DNA of 58,214 bases from Flavobacteriales bacterium (GTDB lineage: Bacteria; Bacteroidota; Bacteroidia; Flavobacteriales_D; Sanyastnellaceae), in the NCBI GenBank assembly GCA_027491215.1, contig JAIXWP010000097.1, positions 1-58,214 of the forward strand, in the 5' to 3' direction. The position numbers and the translations under genes are program-made. Numbering within the stretch: position 1 is the stretch's first letter; every line of letters begins with the position of its first letter. The notes under the pieces are model-generated. The model was not told where the DNA came from. It made no database searches and saw only the letters and a program-made list of their open reading frames with translations. This document shows, piece after piece, positions 38,081-46,963 of this stretch.

Positions 38081-38250
38081 ATGACAAGAGACAAATGACA
38101 AGGGACAAATGACAAATGACAAATGACAAGGGACAAATGACAAATGATAAATGATCTCTGCGAAGCAGAACCCGTCACGAGCGTTAGCGAGTACCTGTCA
38201 GCGAAGCTACCCGACACCGAAGGTACCAGACACGAGCGTTAGCGAAGTAC
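38081..38250 (+). repeat. Composite micro-hairpin array 2 (esterase-GH39)
   Basis: The leader consists of about ten 7-nt units (ATGACAA, GGGACAA variants, 38081-38155). Units follow: TCTGC-GAA-GCAGA (38157-38169), GC-GTTA-GC (38181-38188), AGC-GAA-GCT (38200-38208), ACC-GAA-GGT (38216-38224) and GC-GTTA-GC (38236-38243). The TTA of the last unit is the TAA stop of the minus-strand GH39-like gene, and the leader's first TGA is the esterase stop. Confidence 0.88.
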
Positions 38251-40311
38251 TTGGATGGAGTGTAGTTCGTGTTTGGATTCTTGGGTGATGAGGACTTGAT
38301 ATTGTCCATTAGTTAGATTAGAGATATCTATCGCTTTCCTCTTTTCGTTTGGGGCAATGTTCGTTTGTAACACAACCTTTCCCTGCATATCGATCATCAT
38401 AATTTTCCCTGAAGAAATATTTTCTTGATGGAAGGAAATATTCATGACGCTTGAAGCAGGATTTGGTGAAATAGAAAAATCTACTTCATTTCTCATATCC
38501 GATACACCTTCAATTATGACATGCTCCAATTCAATTCTATCACTAAATGGAGCCGCACAAGGAAGGTTTAAGATATGATTCTCGGTGTCCAAAACTCCGG
38601 TTGTCAAAACCTCATTTAAATGAGTACTATCAGCTCTGAAAACAGTGTATTCATAGATTTCATTAGAAGCGATGTTTTCCACATCAACACTGTAACTTGA
38701 ATGAGCCGACCCATTATTAGCTACTAAGAATTGAAGGTCGCCTTCCAATTGATTTTTGCCCGCGAGAATTGTAAATCCTAATGAATCGCCACCAGTGGAA
38801 TGCAAACGTGTTGGATGCTCAATAAACTTACTGAATTGTTCGTACGCCAATCCAGAGTATGTGATATTGCTGTTATCATCAAACATCCCAAATAAAAATT
38901 CATTCGCACGATAGCGATGCGCTCGCTCTACTTCTGTATCCTGATAATAAATCAGTGCTGCTGCTGTAGAAGCGCCTGAGTATGGATCATTTCTCCAAAT
39001 TTCTGTTGTACCATTTGAACTGTATGCGTAGTTATTCCACTCAGTCACATAATGAGGAATGTCTTCCAAGCCATATTGAGCAAGCTTAGCTTCTGTACGT
39101 TGATCCATTAATGCGAATCCGAATGGATTGGCCATGTAATAAATGTGATACGAAAAACCATCTAAAGGATAATTGAATTGACTAACACCAGCTAAAAATT
39201 CATCTACAAACCACTCACTAATCATACTCGAAACTGCAGGACCGATTATCTTGAGCTGAGGATTGTATGCCTTCAATTCACTAGCAATTACGCCATACAT
39301 AGTAGTGAATTCAAGAGCTGTACCACTCCAAAAATGATAAAGATCTGGTTCGTTCCAGATTTCCCAATATTCAATTCCGTAATTGAATCCATTGTTCCAG
39401 CCATCATTATAGTGGCGTACAATATTTTTACAAATCTCAGCCATCTTCTGATTATCCGAAGGAGGAGCGTTGTATAGAGATTGAGAGTTGAAGCTTTCTC
39501 CTAAACGAAAAAAAACCTCAGCACCAGTTGCAATGATTGATTCGATGACCTCATCAGTTGATTCAAAATTATAATTTGCAGGATCGCTTGCATCTGCATT
39601 AAAATCGGGGAATATGGTATGAATATCACAGGGACCATAGAAGTCATGTGTGCGCACACTTTGAATACCGAGACTTTGAAACTGACTACTGATGTCTGAT
39701 GAAAATCCTGGTTGCAATGGACCTGCATTCACGTGCATCAATGGACGAATCAATCCAATTTCGTTTAGGGGGTCAACAGAGAAATTTGCTCCACCAATAT
39801 CTAGTATTCTTGTAAATGTGACATCATCGAAATAAGCTATGCCACTATTTCCCTGAACGAATAAGAAGAACGTTGCATTGGTCACATCATCAGGACAAAT
39901 GAAACGAGATGTTGCTTCATACCAATCCGTAGTACCACTGATCGGTAATATTCCAAATTCCAAGAGGAGATTGTTGTCATTCAAATTGAGATAAGGCAAT
40001 GCTAGACCATCCAGCGCGTCAGTCTTACAGCGACAACGCACCTCATAGCTTTCTCCAGCGACAAGGGCAATATTTTGTGCAAATCCTCCGAGAGCGCCAC
40101 CTTCATTCAAGGTCACCTTTCCACAGCTACTTCCAGAAAAAAACATGGTGTTGTCAACCTCCATCGTTGCAGAAGTAGTCCCTTCATTGACTTGCCCCCA
40201 GCCGGATAGTCCGTTTTCGAATCCAGAATTGATCATTGCATTTTGAGCCATCAATTGCCCAGCGCAAAGCATGCCCGTAAGCATAAAAGTAATAGCAGTG
40301 TTTGATTTCAT
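38239..40311 (-). CDS. GH39-like glycoside hydrolase with CBM and T9SS sorting domain
   Basis: I start at 40311 (MKSNTAITFMLTGMLCAGQL), a signal peptide. The 690-residue protein has an N-terminal jelly-roll CBM4/9-type module (MINSGFENGLSGWGQV ... GIAYFDDVTF). A TIM-barrel like GH39 (beta-xylosidase/iduronidase type) follows, with acid/base Glu in YWEIWNEPDLYHFW and probable nucleophile Glu in YVTEWNNYA. A beta domain and a type A sorting tail end the protein (FSISPNPASSVMNISF, QGKVVLQT, LTNGQYQVLI). It is a surface-displayed polysaccharide hydrolase; the substrate is not determinable. The final stop codon lies in array 2. Confidence 0.85.
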   Translation of the reverse strand: MKSNTAITFMLTGMLCAGQLMAQNAMINSGFENGLSGWGQVNEGTTSATMEVDNTMFFSGSSCGKVTLNEGGALGGFAQNIALVAGESYEVRCRCKTDALDGLALPYLNLNDNNLLLEFGILPISGTTDWYEATSRFICPDDVTNATFFLFVQGNSGIAYFDDVTFTRILDIGGANFSVDPLNEIGLIRPLMHVNAGPLQPGFSSDISSQFQSLGIQSVRTHDFYGPCDIHTIFPDFNADASDPANYNFESTDEVIESIIATGAEVFFRLGESFNSQSLYNAPPSDNQKMAEICKNIVRHYNDGWNNGFNYGIEYWEIWNEPDLYHFWSGTALEFTTMYGVIASELKAYNPQLKIIGPAVSSMISEWFVDEFLAGVSQFNYPLDGFSYHIYYMANPFGFALMDQRTEAKLAQYGLEDIPHYVTEWNNYAYSSNGTTEIWRNDPYSGASTAAALIYYQDTEVERAHRYRANEFLFGMFDDNSNITYSGLAYEQFSKFIEHPTRLHSTGGDSLGFTILAGKNQLEGDLQFLVANNGSAHSSYSVDVENIASNEIYEYTVFRADSTHLNEVLTTGVLDTENHILNLPCAAPFSDRIELEHVIIEGVSDMRNEVDFSISPNPASSVMNISFHQENISSGKIMMIDMQGKVVLQTNIAPNEKRKAIDISNLTNGQYQVLITQESKHELHSIQVLR

Positions 40312-40340
40312 CGCTGCTAAAATATGAAACTTACTCAATA

Positions 40341-40530
40341 AGTGACTAGCGGCTAGATTCTAGTGACTAGAGTAGTGACTAGTAAGACAGAATAAATTTG
40401 AATCATTGGTCAAACAATACCCAAGCAGTAGTCTCTGCGAAGCAGAACCCATCACGAGCGCAGCGAGTACCCGTCACCGAAGGTACCCGTCACGAGCGCA
40501 GCGAGTACCCGACACGAGCGTTAGCGAGTC
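40341..40530 (+). repeat. Composite micro-hairpin array 3 (GH39-mazG)
   Basis: The leader (40341-40390) is built of AGTGACT-type 7-nt units and nearly matches array 4 (shared GAGTAGTGACTAGTAA). A non-repeat gap follows (40391-40431). Units are TCTGC-GAA-GCAGA (40434-40446), GC-GCA-GC (40458-40464), ACC-GAA-GGT (40476-40484), GC-GCA-GC (40496-40502) and GC-GTTA-GC (40518-40525), linked by TACCCGTCAC-type spacers. The last unit holds the TAA stop of mazG. Confidence 0.88.
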
Positions 40531-41294
40531 TTTTTGGCAGCGTTCCAGTAGGCGTCCATTTCTTCGAGGGTCATTTCGCCTAATTTCTTACCGTCTTTTG
40601 CACTCTCCGTTTCCATGTATTGGAATCGATAGATAAACTTTCTATTCGTCTTTTCTAGTGCGTCTTCTGGATTGATCCCTTTGAAACGAGCGTAGTTGAT
40701 GAGAGAGAATAATAGATCTCCGAATTCATCTTCCATTTTATCAGAATTCATATCTGCTTCCGCCTTGAATTCTGCTAACTCTTCATTCACTTTTTCCCAA
40801 ACTTGTGATTCATGATCCCAATCAAATCCGACACCACGAGCTTTGTCCTGCATTCGTTGCGCCTTTACCATAGCAGGCAAAGACTTAGGAACACCTTCAA
40901 GCACGCTCTTCTTCCCTTCTTTCAACTTGAGCTTCTCCCAATTTGACTTCACTTCTTCTTCATCCTGAACGGTCACATCACCATAGATATGTGGGTGACG
41001 AGAAATCAATTTATCGCAAATAGAATTCAAGGAATCTGCGATATCAAAATGACTTGTTTCGCTCGCGATTTTTGCATAGAAAACCATATGAAGAAGAATA
41101 TCTCCAATCTCTTTTTTGATCTCCTCCATGTCACCATCAAGAATGGCATCTCCGAGTTCATAAACTTCTTCTATCGTTAAATGACGAAGGCTTTCCATCG
41201 TTTGCTTCTTATCCCATGGACAACCCGCTCTGAGTTCATCCATGATGATAAGCAAACGCTGGAAAGCCTCTTTCTTTTGTTCCATTGAATTCAT
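40521..41294 (-). CDS. mazG: Nucleoside triphosphate pyrophosphohydrolase MazG
   Basis: MazG hydrolyses (d)NTPs to monophosphates and pyrophosphate, limiting damaged nucleotides and alarmone signalling. The 257-residue protein has the tandem MazG domain layout: CPWDKKQTMESLRHLTIEEVYEL near the start, with the metal-binding EExxE...ExxD set in EEVYELGDAI and KKEIGDILLHM. A second domain carries NEELAEFKAE and EDEFGDLLFSLINYAR. The start is ATG 41294, 4 nt after the minus-strand TACCTTTG box. The stop falls inside the last hairpin unit of array 3, so the terminal Thr-Arg is array derived. Confidence 0.95.
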   Translation of the reverse strand: MNSMEQKKEAFQRLLIIMDELRAGCPWDKKQTMESLRHLTIEEVYELGDAILDGDMEEIKKEIGDILLHMVFYAKIASETSHFDIADSLNSICDKLISRHPHIYGDVTVQDEEEVKSNWEKLKLKEGKKSVLEGVPKSLPAMVKAQRMQDKARGVGFDWDHESQVWEKVNEELAEFKAEADMNSDKMEDEFGDLLFSLINYARFKGINPEDALEKTNRKFIYRFQYMETESAKDGKKLGEMTLEEMDAYWNAAKKTR

Positions 41295-41298
41295 GAAA

Positions 41299-41306
41299 CA
41301 AAGGTA
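41299..41306 (-). promoter_or_regulatory. -7 box (TACCTTTG) for mazG
   Basis: On the minus strand TACCTTTG ends 4 nt before ATG 41294 and lies in the 13-nt gap between mazG and the upstream receptor gene, predicting a leaderless mRNA independent of the receptor. Confidence 0.55.
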
Positions 41307-41307
41307 A

Positions 41308-43488
41308 TTAGAACTTCAATCCTACTGTGGCAAAAATCGTACGTGCATTAGCTGGCAATAGTCCTGGGCCTGGATAACCGCCGGCTCTGCGTGTTGCGTA
41401 GCGCTCATCGGTCAAGTTATTCGCTCCAATACTGAAGAGATAATTTGGTGTTGGTTTAAATGACAATGTCAAATCTGAAACTTGATATCCATCCAATTTC
41501 CCTGATTGTGCATTTGTCGTTGGCTCTTCTGTATTATTTGCATCAGTATAGAAATCGCTGCTCATATTCCACTGATAGGTGATAGCAAACTTGCGATATG
41601 CATATGTGAATCCCGCTCTATGAATTTGCTCTGGAGCATATTCCACTTTGTTTCCTACGATGCTCAAAGCTGTGTTTTCAACCGCTGCTGGATTGTTCCA
41701 TTCCGTATACTCTGCATTGGTAAAACCAGCAGAGATAAATAGATCAAGACAACCAAAACGATTTTTATCTACATCGAATGCTTTGCACGGCGACCACTCT
41801 AAATACGCTTCTACACCAGTAGTTTCAGTAGCTCCAACATTGCGTATGTTAACTACGCCATTCTCCGTGACACGACCAATTCGATTATCATAAAGCATAT
41901 AATAAGCACTTACATCGTAGCTGAATCCACGACCGATTTTGCCTCTTACACCAAAGTCAGTAGAATATCCCGAAGCATCTTCAAGATTAGGATCAACAAC
42001 ATCTGTTGTAGCAGATGGAGTTAGATCCGAGAACATTACAGGGCGGTAGGCTTTTGCAAAACTCGCATAGATTTCTGCAACTTTCTTAATATGATATTCC
42101 GTACTGATACCGTAGACAAAAACATTTCTTGTGCGGCTATCATTTAGTTGGAAATCTGTTCCAGAAATGGTAGTGTAGCCGCTGGCAGTGCTTCCGATCG
42201 TTTCCAAACGCACACCAGGCGTTATGATGAAGTTCTTTCCAACATGGAAAATATTCTCTACAAAAACTGCGGTGTTATTTGTTTCAAATTCCAATGCTCT
42301 TCCCCACTTAGGATTTACAAGTGACAGATCAAAATCATTTCCTGCTGTTCCTGTTCCGCGCTGTTTGCGCTCGGTAACGCCATTAAAATATCTCACACCA
42401 CCCGTGAGCACGTGCTCAAGTCCAAACAAATTATAGAGTTTCTTGTAACGCGCTTCAGCACCAACGTTGGTATAGAAATCACGATCTACGGTGCGAGCGA
42501 ACTGCGCAGAATCAATAACTGTTACAGCGCTAGTAAATCCAACGCTATTTCGTTCCGAGATCATTCCAAATATTTTCACATCCACTTCATTGCGGGGGTT
42601 TATAGCATAGTTGTATGTGATTGCTGCAACATTCCATGGAGTGCCCATCCAGTTTCTCTCACGACTCGACTGGCGCGCATTGGTGTTGAATTGTGCGTCA
42701 GTCAATCCTCCTGGTTGTTGACTTTCGTAATCCATGTGAGTGAATTCAACTCCCACTTTCATTTTACTTGAAATAGCATAGCCAACATATGCATGACCAT
42801 TAAAGATGTGGTATCGGCTATTCTCTCTCCAGCCTTCAGCACTGCGTGAATGCAAATAAGAATAGACCGTAAATTTCTTTATTGTCGCACCAACACCAAC
42901 AAAAGTATTAGTGAGTCCATAAGACCCAAACGTTTGTCTTGCCTCTACTTCAATTGGCTTTAACTTGTTTGTATTTCCTTTTTTCAAGACATAGTTCAAA
43001 GACCCCCCGAATTGAGGACCGAATGCTAAAGAAGAAGCTCCGCGTAGAAACTCGATGCGCTCTACCGCTTCCATAGGAGGAGCGTAATAAGCTTCAGGAT
43101 ATCCAAATGGATCAGCCGCTATATCATATCCATTTTGACGAACGTTGAATTCCCATGATCGATTGGGACTGAGTCCACGAGTGGCGATACTTGTTTGAAT
43201 GCCCGAGCCATCGCTCTCCCAAACGTTTACTCCCGGAACTCTACCAAAAATTTGACGACTGTTATTGATAGAAAGGTCTGCATTTAAATTGTTGGGGCGA
43301 ATGAGTTCATTCTTTTTCCCTGCGTAGATAATAGCACCCACTACTTCATCCATTCTATCACGACCTATTGGAGTTTGGGTGACAACTTCGATGGTTGGAA
43401 GGTTCACCAAACTGATGGTATCCAATTGTGCCCATGAAGCCATTACCCCCCCACAAATCCCTATAATCAGCGCTAATGCCTTTTTCAT
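41308..43488 (-). CDS. TonB-dependent receptor, FecA-like
   Basis: I start at 43488 (MKKALALIIGICGGVMASWAQ); the longer frame crosses a probable promoter. The 726-residue protein has a signal peptide and a TonB-box region (IEVVTQT). The plug domain follows (NLNADLSINNSRQIFGRVPG, then IATRGLSPNRSWEFNVRQNG and VERIEFLRGASSLAFGPQFG), then a 22-strand barrel ending in FATVGLKF with terminal Phe. The plug matches FecA and other ferric-siderophore or ferric-citrate receptors. Iron uptake is inferred. A 20-bp palindrome at 43545-43564 lies in the divergent promoter region. Confidence 0.9.
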   Translation of the reverse strand: MKKALALIIGICGGVMASWAQLDTISLVNLPTIEVVTQTPIGRDRMDEVVGAIIYAGKKNELIRPNNLNADLSINNSRQIFGRVPGVNVWESDGSGIQTSIATRGLSPNRSWEFNVRQNGYDIAADPFGYPEAYYAPPMEAVERIEFLRGASSLAFGPQFGGSLNYVLKKGNTNKLKPIEVEARQTFGSYGLTNTFVGVGATIKKFTVYSYLHSRSAEGWRENSRYHIFNGHAYVGYAISSKMKVGVEFTHMDYESQQPGGLTDAQFNTNARQSSRERNWMGTPWNVAAITYNYAINPRNEVDVKIFGMISERNSVGFTSAVTVIDSAQFARTVDRDFYTNVGAEARYKKLYNLFGLEHVLTGGVRYFNGVTERKQRGTGTAGNDFDLSLVNPKWGRALEFETNNTAVFVENIFHVGKNFIITPGVRLETIGSTASGYTTISGTDFQLNDSRTRNVFVYGISTEYHIKKVAEIYASFAKAYRPVMFSDLTPSATTDVVDPNLEDASGYSTDFGVRGKIGRGFSYDVSAYYMLYDNRIGRVTENGVVNIRNVGATETTGVEAYLEWSPCKAFDVDKNRFGCLDLFISAGFTNAEYTEWNNPAAVENTALSIVGNKVEYAPEQIHRAGFTYAYRKFAITYQWNMSSDFYTDANNTEEPTTNAQSGKLDGYQVSDLTLSFKPTPNYLFSIGANNLTDERYATRRAGGYPGPGLLPANARTIFATVGLKF

Positions 43489-43544
43489 GCTATTTAGACC
43501 TATTCTAATTTGCTGCAAAACAACAGCCGAGTCCTTTGTGTGAC

Positions 43545-43564
43545 AATACCACAATTGTGGTATT
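43545..43564. promoter_or_regulatory. Perfect 20-bp palindrome, candidate operator
   Basis: AATACCACAATTGTGGTATT is a perfect dyad in the region between the divergent FecA-like receptor (start 43488) and the giant T9SS gene (start 43644). It lies upstream of both presumed -33 regions. It has the form of a dimeric regulator site; I cannot name the regulator. Confidence 0.6.
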
Positions 43565-43602
43565 TGGCTAAAACTGACATTTCCATTACAATGCAAATAC
43601 CC

Positions 43603-43610
43603 TATCTTTG
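43603..43610 (+). promoter_or_regulatory. -7 box (TATCTTTG) for the giant T9SS gene
   Basis: TATCTTTG ends 33 nt before ATG 43644, giving a leader of about 28 nt. It argues against the TTG at 43608 as start because that codon overlaps the box. Confidence 0.55.
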
Positions 43611-43643
43611 AAATACCAAAATCAACTATCTAAACAACCACGC

Positions 43644-46600
43644 ATGTCAAAGTTTCATCACTACTGCATTGCATTTGTAATCCTATTCTCGACCATTGCC
43701 TCTAGAGCGCAAGATTGTGGCGGAGTATCAGGTGAATTATCCATTACAGGTTACTCCAATATGGATGGAGGCTATTTCCAAGTCTGTCAAGGAGATACTG
43801 TTAACTTCACATTATCCAACGCTGTTCTGCCAAATGGCGAAGCCAATTATGTTTACACCTGGGCTATCGGCGGTTTTATAATACTTACAGACAATCCAAA
43901 CCTCGAGTATATTGCTTACCAAGGTGGCGTAGTGAATGTAAGCTTGAGTGTATCTCTTCCATTTTTATGCGAAAGCGTATTTACCTTATCCAATGCTTTG
44001 TCTACAGTAGCATATCCCGTCATCACTACATCAGATGAATTAGGAGGCTGTATCAACGGTGAATTAATCTTAGAAGGAACCTATACCCAACCTTTGCTTT
44101 CAGGAAATAGTATTACATCTAGCAACGGAGGTTGGCTAATGGATTCATCTCAGGAAATTTTCACGTTGGATGTTGTGACTGCTCTGCCGGGATCTACTAT
44201 TCAAGATTGTAGTCAATTCGTAAGTGTTGATATGAATGCTGAGCACAGTTATATGGGCGACCAAATTGTGACGATTACTTGTCCCAACGGAACATCCGTT
44301 GTGTTGCATCAACAAGGGGGCGGTGGCACGTATTGGGGCGAGGCACAAGATGATGTTTCTGGTGTGCCTGGGATTGGATATGACTATTCGTGGTCAGCAA
44401 ACTCTACACTTGGCACCATGGAATCGAATGGTTTTGGAGGCATACTACCATCTGGAACATATCAACCAGTGGGTGACCTTTGTGACCTAGTTGGCTGTCC
44501 TGCAAACGGAACATGGACGATTAGTTTTGCAGACGTCTTTGCTGCGGATGATGGACAGCTTTTCAGCTGGGGAATCACGCTAGATCAATCACTTTTCCTT
44601 ACAGTTGGAGAATATGTTCCTACCATTGATGCAGGGCCTACTGATACCTATTGGTATGCAACAGATGAAGGATTTGCAGATGAAAACCTTGATTTATTAA
44701 TCGCAAACACAAGTCAGAATGGAATTACTGAATACATCTACCACGTTGAAAACAGTGCTGGATGTGTTACAGAACAAATCGTTGAAGTAGAAATTCAGTC
44801 ACCAGCAGAAGATATTATTGTGAATGCGGGTTATGATTTTGTCGCGGAAAATGTATTTTTTCAATTAGATGGAGAAGTGAGCACCACTGCTGAATGCGGC
44901 GACCCTATTCAGTTTGAGTATTGCTTGAGAAATAATTCGAACTTTTCTGTCACATATCAACCGTCTATCTACTTCAATTGCAATCAGCCGATAACATTAA
45001 CGGTAATCAGTGGCACTCTCGAAACAAACTTCGACAACCTCACTATCTACAATGGCCCAACAACTGATGATGTAATTTTTGGAAGTTTCGACGGAAATTT
45101 CAGTGGTCTGTTCTTTACTTCTACTCACCCCTCTGGTGCAATTACAATTCAATTTACTACTGATGGTTCTGTAAGCTGTTCAGACGGAAATCAACCTCCG
45201 GTAGTGCTACAAATCGCTACTTCAGGGGAAACACAAATTATATATTCCTGGTCTCCTCCAACAGGACTCACAGACACTGATGTTCTAAATCCTAATGTGT
45301 TCGAACCAGCTCCTGTTCAATATGTATTAACAGCCTATTCACCATCTGCTCCCTATTGCACTGTAACCGATACTGTCAATGTTTATACTGACACATTTGA
45401 ATTTATAAGCGTCGTTTTCAATGACCTGAATGGCAACGGTATTCAAGAGGCCAATGAACCTGGTCTTGACAATATTGATGTTGCTTCAAATGATATGATC
45501 ATGTCTTCGATGTTTGACGGAGATATCGTCATTCCAATTGTTTACGGAAATAATGAGGTGGAACTCTTGTATGATTCTGAATTATGGGTGCCAACTACTC
45601 CAACCACTCAAACGTTTATTGCCGATGCGACAATGACTGCATACAATGGAGCCTCCTTCGGACTTCAAAGCATAAGCAATGTACCTACTGGCTCCGTTTC
45701 ACTATTCCAAGGTCAGCCTGTTTGTGGTCAATCGGAAGTACTTTTTGTAAATTATACAAATACTGGTTCTACAACATTCTCAGGGCAAATTGAGGTGACC
45801 ATTGACCCTCTTGTTACAGTGATTGGTGGTGACCCATTTCCATCATCCATCGATGGAAATGTCCTTACTTTCAACGTGAGCAACCTCGCACCAGGAGAAG
45901 AAGGTGTTATCACAATGACCTACAATAATCCAGTTATCGATGGCTTCGCTCCTTTCTTGACTTTCTCCGCTGAATTTATTTCAAGTGGAAATGTTTTAGA
46001 TCAAATGAGTTTCACCAATCAATTGAGCTGCACCGAAACACTTACCAATCTCCAAGAAGAAACAGGTCTAGGTGAATTAGGACTTGTACTTCCAGAGTCT
46101 ACATTACAATACTCACTAGAATTTGCGACTACTATTATAGGACCTGCTGGATTGTGTACCATTCAAATGCCCTTGTCAGAACATATTGATGTGACATCGA
46201 TTGAAGTTTCAGCCAACTCAACCATATACTCCACATATGTTCTTTCAGACAACACTCTTCAAATACACTTGTCTTATGTAGGTTTAGACTACGTAAACAA
46301 TACTGTTCAAATCTCTGCACAGCTGCTTCCATCTGCAGTACCTGGAACATTGATTGAGCACACCTATACTGTTTTATATGACGACTATTCTACGACCACA
46401 TCCAATCTTGAGAGCAATCTTGTGATGGATTGTGAAACGCAACCTGTTATCATTTACCAAGACTCTAATAATCCAGCATACTACTACACCAACGTTACAG
46501 GTGCGGAAATTAACTGGTATAACAATGGAGAATTAATTGCTCAAAATGTGCCGTACGTTTTTGTAAACTTTAGTGGAGCATTGACTGCAACAGCAAGTTT

Positions 46601-46898
46601 AGATGGAGCATGTGATATGATTTCAGCTCCTGTCGTTGTTACAAACATTAATGAAATCAATGCAAGTTCTTTAGTATCACTTTTCCCTAATCCAACTAGT
46701 AACAGCTTCACTTGGAATAGCAAGGAAAATATTACAGGCATAGAAGTCTACAATTCAATAGGTCAGCGCATTTTCCAAAACACAAATGTTCTCTCAAACC
46801 AAGTATCGACATTGGAGTGGGCTGTAGGAACATATCATGTAGTGATGGAAACCACGACAGGCCAACGATTCCACCAATCTCTGGTGGTGACACGTTGA
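43644..46898 (+). CDS. Giant secreted protein with P-like and CUB-like domains and T9SS type A tail
   Basis: I start at ATG 43644 (MSKFHHYCIAFVILFSTIAS), a signal peptide. The 1084-residue product has a PKD-like beginning. A proprotein-convertase P-like domain lies at about 180-330 (MGDQIVTITCPNGTSVVLHQ ... NGTWTISFADVFAADDGQLF). A CUB-like segment lies near 450-530 (NFDNLTIYNGPTTDDVIFG). A calcium-loop element, FNDLNGNGIQEANEPGLDN (near 600), precedes beta-sandwich repeats of the DUF11/DUF7619 kind. The type A sorting tail is SLFPNPTSNSFTWN ... WAVGTYHVVMET. It is probably an adhesin or matrix protein. The only catalytic hint is the P-like domain, and no protease domain is present. Confidence 0.86.
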   Translation: MSKFHHYCIAFVILFSTIASRAQDCGGVSGELSITGYSNMDGGYFQVCQGDTVNFTLSNAVLPNGEANYVYTWAIGGFIILTDNPNLEYIAYQGGVVNVSLSVSLPFLCESVFTLSNALSTVAYPVITTSDELGGCINGELILEGTYTQPLLSGNSITSSNGGWLMDSSQEIFTLDVVTALPGSTIQDCSQFVSVDMNAEHSYMGDQIVTITCPNGTSVVLHQQGGGGTYWGEAQDDVSGVPGIGYDYSWSANSTLGTMESNGFGGILPSGTYQPVGDLCDLVGCPANGTWTISFADVFAADDGQLFSWGITLDQSLFLTVGEYVPTIDAGPTDTYWYATDEGFADENLDLLIANTSQNGITEYIYHVENSAGCVTEQIVEVEIQSPAEDIIVNAGYDFVAENVFFQLDGEVSTTAECGDPIQFEYCLRNNSNFSVTYQPSIYFNCNQPITLTVISGTLETNFDNLTIYNGPTTDDVIFGSFDGNFSGLFFTSTHPSGAITIQFTTDGSVSCSDGNQPPVVLQIATSGETQIIYSWSPPTGLTDTDVLNPNVFEPAPVQYVLTAYSPSAPYCTVTDTVNVYTDTFEFISVVFNDLNGNGIQEANEPGLDNIDVASNDMIMSSMFDGDIVIPIVYGNNEVELLYDSELWVPTTPTTQTFIADATMTAYNGASFGLQSISNVPTGSVSLFQGQPVCGQSEVLFVNYTNTGSTTFSGQIEVTIDPLVTVIGGDPFPSSIDGNVLTFNVSNLAPGEEGVITMTYNNPVIDGFAPFLTFSAEFISSGNVLDQMSFTNQLSCTETLTNLQEETGLGELGLVLPESTLQYSLEFATTIIGPAGLCTIQMPLSEHIDVTSIEVSANSTIYSTYVLSDNTLQIHLSYVGLDYVNNTVQISAQLLPSAVPGTLIEHTYTVLYDDYSTTTSNLESNLVMDCETQPVIIYQDSNNPAYYYTNVTGAEINWYNNGELIAQNVPYVFVNFSGALTATASLDGACDMISAPVVVTNINEINASSLVSLFPNPTSNSFTWNSKENITGIEVYNSIGQRIFQNTNVLSNQVSTLEWAVGTYHVVMETTTGQRFHQSLVVTR

Positions 46899-46911
46899 TG
46901 ATTTGTTCGGA

Positions 46912-46951
46912 CGGGTGCGAAAGTGCTTTTTTAGAAGTATTTTCGCGCCCG
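46912..46951 (+). other. Hairpin spanning the prfC promoter/leader
   Basis: CGGGTGCGAAAG and TTTTCGCGCCCG pair over 12 positions (two G-U) around a 16-nt loop. The right arm contains a -7-like TATTTTCG (46938-46945), and prfC starts at 46964. No T-tract follows, so it is not a canonical terminator. Confidence 0.5.
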
Positions 46952-46963
46952 ATTTGAACAGAG

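Noticed and set aside
38081-38250. CRISPR array
   Set aside because: Units are 7-nt tandem repeats and variable micro-hairpins without constant-length repeats and unique spacers; no cas genes are present.
40398-40583. Short plus-strand frames running through array 3 and mazG
   Set aside because: They encode only translated repeat units and antisense of mazG.
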